From contig CAQTYU010000001.1 of assembly GCA_948890655.1 (NCBI GenBank), positions 1 to 64,000 on the forward strand: a stretch of DNA of 64,000 bases, in the 5' to 3' direction. The notes beneath the pieces are model-generated. The model was not told the origin of the DNA. It saw nothing but the letters and a program-made list of their open reading frames with translations, and searched no databases. The position numbers and the translations under genes are program-made. Below, piece by piece: positions 58,636 to 64,000 of this stretch (position 1 is the stretch's first letter; each line of letters begins with the position of its first letter). The stretch comes from Christensenellaceae bacterium (lineage in GTDB: Bacteria; Bacillota; Clostridia; Christensenellales; Borkfalkiaceae).

Positions 58636-59703
58636 TTACGGTTTACAAACAATCTTTGACTGAAAGTATTTTTTGTTGCTCAAGTAGCTTTTATCGTTCG
58701 GCTTTATTTCTCCTGCTTTTTCGTTGTAGAAATTTGCTTTTCCGGTTTCGCCCAAGCGGTCGTATAGGACGCAAAGCTGAATATATGGAATAAAGCCGCA
58801 AAAATCGATATTTACGAAAGCGCCGCTTCTCAGGTCGTTTTCACACTCCAACGCCGATTGGTACCAATATATGGCGCAACTAACGTCGTTTTGCTCTAAA
58901 AAATACGCGCCCAAAATACAGCAAGCTTCGCTTCTTGGCGGAGCGTATAAAAACGACCTGAGAAGCGCGTTTAACGCTGCTTTTTCGTCCCCGATAATGA
59001 CGTATGCGCGGTAAAGATTGAGGCAAGCCTCTATTTTGTTTTCCACCCAGCCGTTACCGCACAAAAAATCCTCTAAAACGGCTATACTTTCACGGTACAT
59101 TCTGTTGTAAAAAAGCTCCCGTCCGTAGTAGAATTTTTCGCGTTCGTTGAGGCATATCCCGCGGGCAATCTGTTTTTGGAGTATTCTCAAATTGCGCAGC
59201 GGCTCACTCTCCTTTACCTTGTTATGTAATATTGTTGCATCACTGTAAATCACTTTGCCTTGGGGAGAAACCGCCTCGTGAACCGCGCCGCTGAATCTGA
59301 AATTTTTATTGCGTTTAAAAATTCTTTCCCTATAATAAATAAAGTTGGGTGCGCCGTCTTCAGCGGTAGCGGCATACGGTAAAAAAGCCATATCGAAATC
59401 CGTTCCGTTTAAAAGTTTTTTTATTTTGCGGCAGTTTTCGTCAGTGATAACGTCGTCCGCGTCAAGCCACATAACATAGTCGCCGCAGGCTTTATCCAAA
59501 GAAAAATTACGGGCAGCCGAAAAGTCGTCTATCCATTTGAAAAAATATATATTGTCCGTAAATTTTTTCACCTCTTCCACCGTTCTGTCGGCAGAGCCGG
59601 TGTCCACCACTACTATTTCATCGGCAAATTTTTTAACGCAGGCAAGGCAACGGGCGATGACATTCTCCTCGTTTTTAACAATCAGACAAACGCTTAACGA
59701 CAT
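58636..59703 (-). CDS. Family 2 glycosyltransferase with tetratricopeptide-like tail
   Basis: A 355-residue protein. The GT-A domain covers about 1-200: SLSVCLIVKNEENVIARCL opens it, VVDTGSADRTVE and MWLDADDVI carry the nucleotide-sugar Asp residues. The C-terminal part (about 190-345) is helical and repeat-like, as in many spore-associated GT2-TPR proteins of Clostridia. ATG 59703 has GAGGTG upstream; the TTG six codons earlier is less likely. It is divergent from a tRNA cluster and upstream of the collagen-like gene, whose threonines are a plausible acceptor. Confidence 0.88.
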   Translation of the reverse strand: MSLSVCLIVKNEENVIARCLACVKKFADEIVVVDTGSADRTVEEVKKFTDNIYFFKWIDDFSAARNFSLDKACGDYVMWLDADDVITDENCRKIKKLLNGTDFDMAFLPYAATAEDGAPNFIYYRERIFKRNKNFRFSGAVHEAVSPQGKVIYSDATILHNKVKESEPLRNLRILQKQIARGICLNEREKFYYGRELFYNRMYRESIAVLEDFLCGNGWVENKIEACLNLYRAYVIIGDEKAALNALLRSFLYAPPRSEACCILGAYFLEQNDVSCAIYWYQSALECENDLRSGAFVNIDFCGFIPYIQLCVLYDRLGETGKANFYNEKAGEIKPNDKSYLSNKKYFQSKIVCKP

Positions 59704-59774
59704 AAAAACACCTCTTTGCAATATAACATCTTATGCAAATTAAAACGCTTTTGTAATTTACGCCTTAAAAACGC

Positions 59775-59802
59775 TTGCAAAAAACAAAATTTTTGTTATA
59801 AT
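59775..59802 (+). promoter_or_regulatory. Promoter of the tRNA-Thr locus
   Basis: TTGCAA (59775-59780), 16-bp spacer, TATAAT (59797-59802). The first tRNA-like sequence, only a 5' half, begins at 59824. Confidence 0.75.
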
Positions 59803-59823
59803 AGTATTCGTTCAATTAAATTT

Positions 59824-59861
59824 GCTACTGTGGCTCAGCCGGTAGAGCAGCTGATTCGTAA
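59824..59861 (+). pseudogene. Orphan tRNA-Thr 5' half, copy 1
   Basis: Bases 1-38 of the tRNA, ending inside the anticodon loop (TTCGTAA), with CC in place of CT in the D-loop. The 3' half is missing and replaced by a palindrome TAAGTA-TT-TACTTA and unrelated sequence. It lies directly behind the promoter, so it is probably the original 5' end. Confidence 0.85.
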
Positions 59862-59988
59862 GTATTTACTTAATCAGTCAATAACGGCTAAAACAGCACT
59901 AAAAAGGGCATTTTTAACACTTTTAAGCCCCATAACCAAAATACCTGTAAAAAAAGTGTAAAAACAATCGTAAAAAATAGCTCAATAT

Positions 59989-60026
59989 GCTACTGTGGCT
60001 CAGCTGGTAGAGCAATTGATTCGTAA
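59989..60026 (+). pseudogene. Orphan tRNA-Thr 5' half, copy 2
   Basis: The same 38 bases ending in TTCGTAA with an AATTG anticodon arm change. It lies 165 bp after copy 1 and 166 bp before the complete gene. The sequence behind it again starts with TTATTTACTTAA. The remaining 59862-60154 region has no gene; it is AT-rich and contains GTGTAAAAA motifs. Confidence 0.85.
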
Positions 60027-60154
60027 TTATTTACTTAACCAGTAGAAATATGTTAAAACCGTACCCCAGAGCTTAAAAATAGCTACTTTGGACTACTTTT
60101 CAAAAACAAGTGTAAAAAACTTGTAAAAATCAATGTAAAAACTTAATAATTTAT

Positions 60155-60230
60155 GCTACTGTGGCTCAGCTGGTAGAGCAGCTGATTCGTAATCAGCAGG
60201 TCGCCGGTTCGAATCCGGCCAGTAGCTCCA
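60155..60230 (+). tRNA. tRNA-Thr (CGT)
   Basis: The only complete copy at this locus: acceptor GCTACTG/CAGTAGC, anticodon loop TTCGTAA with anticodon CGT, T-arm CCGG/CCGG-type pair and encoded CCA (60228-60230). Its 3' 46 bases are repeated at 63169-63214. Confidence 0.93.
60185..60230 (+). repeat. Left direct repeat (att) of the tRNA-Thr island
   Basis: 46 bases from the anticodon stem to the CCA end. It matches 63169-63214 except for two T-stem bases that change a G-C pair into an A-T pair. Confidence 0.85.
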
Positions 60231-60300
60231 AAATGCCTATTTTATCTTTTGTGAGATTGGATAGGCATTTCATTTTAAGAAAAACAAAGGCAAAAATTCT

Positions 60301-61185
60301 ATGAAAGAAGAACTTTACCACTACACTTCATTAAAAGCATTATTTTCAATTATATCAACACAAACATTATGGTTATCAAATTTGTCAAATTCAAATGACC
60401 CTAATGAGTTATACTTGTCTTGTGAAGAATATAATAAATATTTAAAAAATGAAATGTTAGACCCATATCACGGAGAATCTTATATTGATAAAAACAATAG
60501 AATAATTGGTGATATATATGGAATATCTTTTACTGTTTCAAAGGATAATTTAAGCCAATGGGAGCGATATGGTGATAATCGAGCAGGTGTAGCCATAAAC
60601 ATAGATGCCAATCTTATTCAAAAGTTATTAGAGCAAAAATACGATTTTAAGTTTGAGTTGTATAGAGTTAGATATTCAGAACAGCAAAAAATTAATTTTA
60701 TTAAAGATTTAATCAAACGAAAGAAAAACTATGAATACAAATGTCCTATTCAAGAATTTGTAATTGATGGGCTATACTATATTTTTCATTATAGCACGGC
60801 ACGAGTCATATTTAAAAAACCTAAATTTAATATAGAAAAAGAATATAGATTATATCACGACCCAACATACTGTGATTTTATGGAAGAGTTATTAAAAGAC
60901 ACTAAAAATTTATCTAACACAATGCAAAGATTAATTTTAAGGCATAGAAAAATTAAAGAAGAATTGAAGCTTTCAAATAACGATAAACAGTATTCAATAA
61001 TGCGTAATGGAATAAATAGCTATTTGTCTTTTAATCTCAAATTATTAGGAGATGACTACACTAAAATAATTAAAGAAATAATTTTAGGACCGAAATGTCC
61101 ACAAAATGAAAAGGAACTAAAAAATTTTTTAAATAGCTATGGCTTTGACCCTATTATAAAAAAGTCAGAGATAGATATAAGATAG
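60301..61185 (+). CDS. DUF2971-like protein
   Basis: A 294-residue protein opening KEELYHYTSLKALFSIISTQTLW and continuing LSNLSNSNDPNEL, the DUF2971 pattern with HYTS and ND residues. The family is common in islands with defence or toxin genes and resembles ADP-ribosyl-type folds in its N-terminal motif, but no activity is established. Codon use is AT-rich, unlike the chromosome around it. No good ribosome binding site is visible. It is convergent with the XRE gene over a shared terminator. Confidence 0.75.
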   Translation: MKEELYHYTSLKALFSIISTQTLWLSNLSNSNDPNELYLSCEEYNKYLKNEMLDPYHGESYIDKNNRIIGDIYGISFTVSKDNLSQWERYGDNRAGVAINIDANLIQKLLEQKYDFKFELYRVRYSEQQKINFIKDLIKRKKNYEYKCPIQEFVIDGLYYIFHYSTARVIFKKPKFNIEKEYRLYHDPTYCDFMEELLKDTKNLSNTMQRLILRHRKIKEELKLSNNDKQYSIMRNGINSYLSFNLKLLGDDYTKIIKEIILGPKCPQNEKELKNFLNSYGFDPIIKKSEIDIR

Positions 61186-61216
61186 AAAAAGGCAGGTCGT
61201 TTTGACCTGCCTTTTT
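61186..61216. terminator. Bidirectional terminator in the island
   Basis: AAAAAGGCAGGTC/GACCTGCCTTTTT, a 13-bp stem with loop GTTTT between convergent genes. Confidence 0.9.
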
Positions 61217-61520
61217 ACTTATTCAATAAAGTTAAAATTGCTGTTTTCTTTTCTTCGTCTTTGACTTTTTTCAGTAGTTCGATTATTTGGCTATCTTTTT
61301 TATACTCTTCTATATCATAATAAAAGAATTCTTCGGTTGTAGTATTACAGGCTTCAAGGATAGCTGTTAAAGTTTCAAATGTGGGAGCAAAGTTTTTATT
61401 TTGTTCTAACATATGGATATAGCCTGCGTTCTTGCCTATCATAAGGGATAATTTTCTTGCCGATAAATTAGCTCTTATCCTAATATAGCCTATTCGTTCA
61501 ATTAACGTGTCTAATTCCAT
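61215..61520 (-). CDS. XRE-family transcriptional regulator (101 aa)
   Basis: One helix-turn-helix: RIGYIRIRANLSARKLSLMIGKNAGYIHMLEQ (in part: LSARKLSLMIGKNAGYIHM), followed by CNTTTEEFFYY and a charged C-terminal helix. It is probably the island's repressor. The 15-bp dyad ATGATA-N3-TATCAT (61609-61623) lies in the divergent intergenic region between it and the operon at 61703 and could be its operator. Confidence 0.88.
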   Translation of the reverse strand: MELDTLIERIGYIRIRANLSARKLSLMIGKNAGYIHMLEQNKNFAPTFETLTAILEACNTTTEEFFYYDIEEYKKDSQIIELLKKVKDEEKKTAILTLLNK

Positions 61521-61608
61521 AAAGTTTACTCCATTTACGCTACTAATAAAAGTATAAAGTAGAATGTCTTAAACTTAATCTTTGCTATTAACCCATTTTT
61601 ATTGAATA

Positions 61609-61623
61609 ATGATAAAATATCAT
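61609..61623. promoter_or_regulatory. Dyad ATGATA-N3-TATCAT
   Basis: A perfect 15-bp inverted repeat 17 bp upstream of the -35 of the divergent operon. Confidence 0.5.
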
Positions 61624-61639
61624 AATATACACGATATTA

Positions 61640-61668
61640 TTGACTTTTATCGTAATGTATGTTATATT
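61640..61668 (+). promoter_or_regulatory. Promoter of the 61703-62655 operon
   Basis: TTGACT (61640-61645), 17-bp spacer, TATATT (61663-61668). Confidence 0.75.
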
Positions 61669-61702
61669 GGTGGCAATAAAATTGCCCAAGGAGGAAATTA
61701 AA

Positions 61703-62032
61703 ATGGGTTTCTTTCAATCTCTTGCCAAAGCAATGGCGACAAAAATCGGAGTAGTAATCGGTGGTGATTATAAAGGTGTTTCTGTCGGTTTTGGGACTAA
61801 AAGCACAAAATCATCTGTTTCAATAGGTGCTGTGAGACAAGACGAAGCGTTAATATTTTTTACCAAACCTGAAGAATATAGATTTGATAACACGGACGTT
61901 GAATCCTATACGATTAAAAATAGTACAAATACTTCTACAACTTACGAAATCTTGTTCAAAGACGGAAAAAAATCTCTTGTAGAAATTAATAACCAATATA
62001 AACACAAGGTGGATTCTGCTTTATATAATTAA
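61703..62032 (+). CDS. Unknown 109-residue protein of the island
   Basis: From ATG 61703, which has AAGGAGG nine nt upstream; an ORF start at 61640 would be inside the promoter. The N-terminus MGFFQSLAKAMATKIGVVIGGDYKGVSVGFG is glycine-rich and amphipathic, and the rest is beta-like with FKDGKKSLVEINNQY. I do not recognise it. It ends six nt before the UDG-like gene, so the two are co-transcribed. Confidence 0.75.
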   Translation: MGFFQSLAKAMATKIGVVIGGDYKGVSVGFGTKSTKSSVSIGAVRQDEALIFFTKPEEYRFDNTDVESYTIKNSTNTSTTYEILFKDGKKSLVEINNQYKHKVDSALYN

Positions 62033-62037
62033 TAATT

Positions 62038-62655
62038 ATGAAAAATCTTCTACTTGAAATTGCAAATTGCTGTGAAGTTGAAAAAGCAAAATCAAACGAC
62101 TGCCACTCTTGCCATAAAATTGTGTCAAGTCAGAATGGCGAATTTCAACTTCCCGAACCTTGGAATGGGCATTTAGATAATGCTGAAATACTTTTTATAA
62201 GTTCTAATCCGTCTATTGACCCAAATGAAAACTATCCTACCGCAAGTTGGAAGGGCGAGGATATTGTTTCTTTCTTTGAAAATAGATTTGAGAACACACC
62301 AAAAAATGAATGGTCAACTTATTGGCGAACCATTCTTAAATGGGCAGGTTGGATAATTAATAATATCGGGTTTGATAAAATTGCTATTACTGAAATTGTA
62401 CATTGCAAATCTCAAAAAGAATTTGGTGTTTATGAGTGTATGAATTTCTGCGCTGAAAAATGGCTTAAAGAAGTTTTATCTGTTTACAATGGAAAATGCA
62501 TAGTTCTTGTAGGAAAAGTTGCACAGATTTTTTATGACAAGGTAAAAGAAATTTGCCCTAACAAAATCATAATTAAAACCCCGCACTTTTCAAGACCTGT
62601 TAAAGGCTTGACAGACGAAAAGAGAAAGCAAGATTTTTTAGACCAATTACATTAA
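62038..62655 (+). CDS. Uracil-DNA glycosylase superfamily-like protein
   Basis: A 205-residue protein. An N-terminal Cys pair (CHSC, about 23-26) is followed by PEPWNGHLDNAEILFISSNPSID, which resembles the first motif of UDG-superfamily proteins, and by TEIVHCKS and KTPHFSRPV later, near the usual positions of the second motif. No canonical GQDPYH or GEAPG is present, so glycosylase activity is not assured. It is co-transcribed with the small gene before it, in a tRNA-associated island, and could be part of a defence system. Confidence 0.6.
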   Translation: MKNLLLEIANCCEVEKAKSNDCHSCHKIVSSQNGEFQLPEPWNGHLDNAEILFISSNPSIDPNENYPTASWKGEDIVSFFENRFENTPKNEWSTYWRTILKWAGWIINNIGFDKIAITEIVHCKSQKEFGVYECMNFCAEKWLKEVLSVYNGKCIVLVGKVAQIFYDKVKEICPNKIIIKTPHFSRPVKGLTDEKRKQDFLDQLH

Positions 62656-62662
62656 AAAAATT

Positions 62663-62690
62663 ATGCCCGATATGTATATCGGGCATTGTA
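62663..62690 (+). terminator. Terminator after UDG-like gene
   Basis: ATGCCCGATA/TATCGGGCAT with loop TGTA, followed by TGTACTTTTA. Confidence 0.7.
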
Positions 62691-62735
62691 CTTTTAGAGA
62701 AAACTTATTATAATTTATTTATAGGGCTTCACAGG

Positions 62736-62858
62736 TTAACCCAGAAAGCCCGAAAACAGTTTTGTAAAATAAATAATTATTATGAAATTGTTAGTCTTAG
62801 AATTCAAAAGAGGTACTTTAACTGTTTTAGTTTGTTTAGAATTTTTTGTTTCTAACAT
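62736..62858 (-). CDS. Possible 40-residue ORF with strong ribosome binding site
   Basis: ATG 62858 is preceded by AAGGAG at eight nt. The peptide opens MLETKNSKQTKTVKVPLLNS and ends in a hydrophobic stretch KLFSGFLG. It looks like the start of a longer gene that was cut or a small membrane peptide. The remaining region 62859-63168 holds no gene; it has a hairpin AAACTAAAT/ATTTAGTTT and a second one at 63001-63026. Confidence 0.4.
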   Translation of the reverse strand: MLETKNSKQTKTVKVPLLNSKTNNFIIIIYFTKLFSGFLG

Positions 62859-63000
62859 TGTGATAACTCCTTAAAAATTTATTTAGAAAAAAATCCCTTA
62901 AAACTAAATACGCATTTAGTTTCATTTTTTAAAAAATAAGGAGCGAAACCAAAAAAATTTCACAAAATTTTCACAAAATATAATCTACAAAGATGTAAAA

Positions 63001-63026
63001 AAGTCGGTAAAAAATATTACCGACTT
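63001..63026 (-). terminator. Hairpin with T-run near the island's right end
   Basis: AAGTCGGTAA/TTACCGACTT; on the minus strand it is followed by TTTTTT. No gene is seen upstream of it in that direction. Confidence 0.6.
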
Positions 63027-63168
63027 TACAAAAGTTATTTAGTTGATTTTTTAAAATAAAATATTTATAAATTAAGCGCAATACCACCCAATTTACGAGG
63101 GAGACCAAAATCATTGGAATTTACAGTAAAAAACAATAATAAAAGTATTAAAAACGGAATTAAAATAT

Positions 63169-63214
63169 ATTCGTAATCAGCAGGTCGCCAGTTCGAATCT
63201 GGCCAGTAGCTCCA
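63169..63214 (+). repeat. Right direct repeat (att), second tRNA-Thr 3' half
   Basis: Bases from the anticodon loop to CCA, with the T-stem pair A-T. The terminator at 63223 follows directly, so this is probably the ancestral tRNA 3' end. Confidence 0.85.
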
Positions 63215-63222
63215 AAAAGATG

Positions 63223-63247
63223 ACACCCGCAAGGGTGTTATTTTTTT
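63223..63247 (+). terminator. Terminator, ancestral end of tRNA-Thr gene
   Basis: ACACCC/GGGTGT with loop GCAA, then TA and seven T. Confidence 0.85.
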
Positions 63248-63307
63248 GTCGGCTATATTTTTGATTGAATTGCAATATTTGAAACATTTTACGGCATATC
63301 TTATCGT

Positions 63308-63985
63308 ATGAAGATTGCGTGGAGAAAAATTTCGCCTTTTATAATTTCCGTGGCGACGGTCGCGCTTGTAACAGTTATTATTATAATTGCCGCCTTCTCC
63401 TGCTCTGTCAATAAGCTGACGTTTAAAAGTACATTTTACTTCGTATGTTACCGTACCGAGGACAACGCAGTATCGGCAGGCTCGATTTCAGGCGCGGTTT
63501 CAAATTACGGCGGAGCGGGATATATTCTAGAATACGGCGACTCGTTTTTCGTGACGGTGGCGTGTTACTACGACGACAAAGACGCAAATAACGTGTGTGA
63601 AAACCTTAAAAAGCGGGATATGGAGTGTGAAGTAGTTGAAATTTCAACCGAAGAATATTACGTTGCGAACGCTTCAAGCGCAAACAACAAGCTTTATTTG
63701 GGCAATCTGAATACTTTGCAATCACTGACCACCCTTGCCTACAACTGTGCAAACTCTATCGACACCGGTGAGTACGGGCAAACGCAGGCAAAAAGCGTGA
63801 TTACCGATATCCGAAACGCGTTAAAAGGGCTGTTGACCGCAAACGCGGACAACTGCTTTTCGGGAGAGATACGGCGGTTAATTGCCGAATGCGACAACGT
63901 AAACGAGGGCTACGTTTATTCCAAGGATTTACGGCGGTTACAAATTGCGATTGCCGATTCGATAATTAACGTAAAACTTTATTGA
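63308..63985 (+). CDS. Membrane-anchored protein, possible SPOR-like domain
   Basis: A 225-residue protein with one N-terminal helix (about 11-32) and an extracytoplasmic part. The stretch GGAGYILEYGDSFFVTVACYYDDKDANNVCENLKKRDMECEVVEI (in short: YGDSFFVTVACYYDDKDA and ENLKKRDMECEVVE) has the beta-alpha-beta pattern of SPOR peptidoglycan-binding domains. The second half is helical. I see no clear ribosome binding site. A role in sporulation or division is only a guess from that resemblance. Confidence 0.6.
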   Translation: MKIAWRKISPFIISVATVALVTVIIIIAAFSCSVNKLTFKSTFYFVCYRTEDNAVSAGSISGAVSNYGGAGYILEYGDSFFVTVACYYDDKDANNVCENLKKRDMECEVVEISTEEYYVANASSANNKLYLGNLNTLQSLTTLAYNCANSIDTGEYGQTQAKSVITDIRNALKGLLTANADNCFSGEIRRLIAECDNVNEGYVYSKDLRRLQIAIADSIINVKLY

Positions 63986-64000
63986 TTTTAAGTTGTAAAA

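Larger units (their letters stand above)
60185..63168. mobile_element. 2,984-bp tRNA-Thr genomic island without integrase
   Basis: A segment between 46-bp direct repeats of the tRNA 3' half. It is AT-richer than the rest, and holds a DUF2971-like gene, an XRE gene, an unknown small gene, a UDG-fold-like gene and a 40-residue ORF. There is no recombinase, so mobility would need an integrase in trans, or the island is a remnant. The gene types are like those of defence islands. Confidence 0.8.

Noticed and set aside
59824..59990. tRNA-Thr with an intron in the anticodon loop
   Set aside because: The first two copies have no matching 3' half before the next 5' half begins, so splicing could not produce a tRNA from them.
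59824..60200. Evenly spaced repeats that could be taken for a CRISPR array
   Set aside because: There are only three units of about 165 bp, the repeat is a tRNA 5' half, and no cas genes are nearby.

Overview
The window looks like chromosome of an anaerobic, spore-forming low-to-moderate GC Bacillota, most likely a Clostridia-type gut bacterium. Signs are spoVAC/spoVAD/spoVAE, yunB and a BclA-like collagen protein, a Phe T-box ahead of pheST, a large Firmicutes-type SRP RNA, a two-part [4Fe-4S] fumarase, Feo iron uptake, and promoters of the TTGACA-17-TATAAT kind almost everywhere. Several genes (10693, 28675, 28753, 42445, perhaps 17377) have a -10 box only 6-9 nt before the ATG, so their mRNAs should be leaderless.

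Layout. 1-5.3 kb: two tRNAs, a GNAT protein, an acyltransferase-like protein, ferritin, a membrane protein and a flavoprotein pair. 5.3-8.4 kb: iron uptake (feoA, feoA, feoB, a FeoB-associated small protein) with matching TAAC-N4-GTTA dyads. 8.5-14.9 kb: an OmpR/kinase pair, a radical-SAM/DUF4130 DNA-repair pair, two decayed genes and Mrp. 15-30 kb: SRP RNA, a NatAB-type exporter with its XRE regulator, uppP, a foldase lipoprotein, mfd, pth, prs, tadA, an M14 peptidase, rlmH, a CPBP protease and fumarase. 30-35.5 kb: T-box, pheS, pheT and a membrane-bound XRE protein.

35.6-52 kb is the most interesting part. It is a spoVA-type sporulation operon on the minus strand (spoVAC, spoVAD, spoVAE, yunB) in which spoVAD is cut in two. 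The 5' part (50777-51424) and the 3' part (36677-37072) are separated by a 13,752-bp DNA segment. A 7-base sequence (CCCGCCG in gene orientation) occurs at both junctions. Removing exactly one copy plus the segment rejoins a 331-residue SpoVAD in frame through the conserved MAPAAADT stretch. A large serine recombinase is encoded beside one junction, and both the rejoined gene site and the joined element ends have imperfect inverted-repeat arms centred on the same CC dinucleotide. This is the architecture of a skin-like or SPbeta/spsM-like sporulation-linked excision element, here in spoVAD. Its cargo is envelope-sugar metabolism: a complete GDP-D-glycero-D-manno-heptose pathway, an O-antigen-ligase-like protein, a CapD-type dehydratase, and glmS and glmM, which are normally essential.

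52-59.7 kb: an SDR enzyme, a ZIP metal transporter, a TMEM64/dfrA/thyA cluster, tRNA-Pro, a frameshifted transglutaminase-like gene, a collagen-like protein and a glycosyltransferase that may decorate it. 59.8-63.2 kb: a tRNA-Thr(CGT) integration hot spot. The tRNA promoter is followed by two orphan 5' tRNA halves, one complete tRNA, an AT-rich 2,984-bp island (DUF2971-like, XRE, an unknown protein, a UDG-fold-like protein, no integrase), then a second 3' tRNA half and a terminator. A possible SPOR-like membrane protein closes the window.
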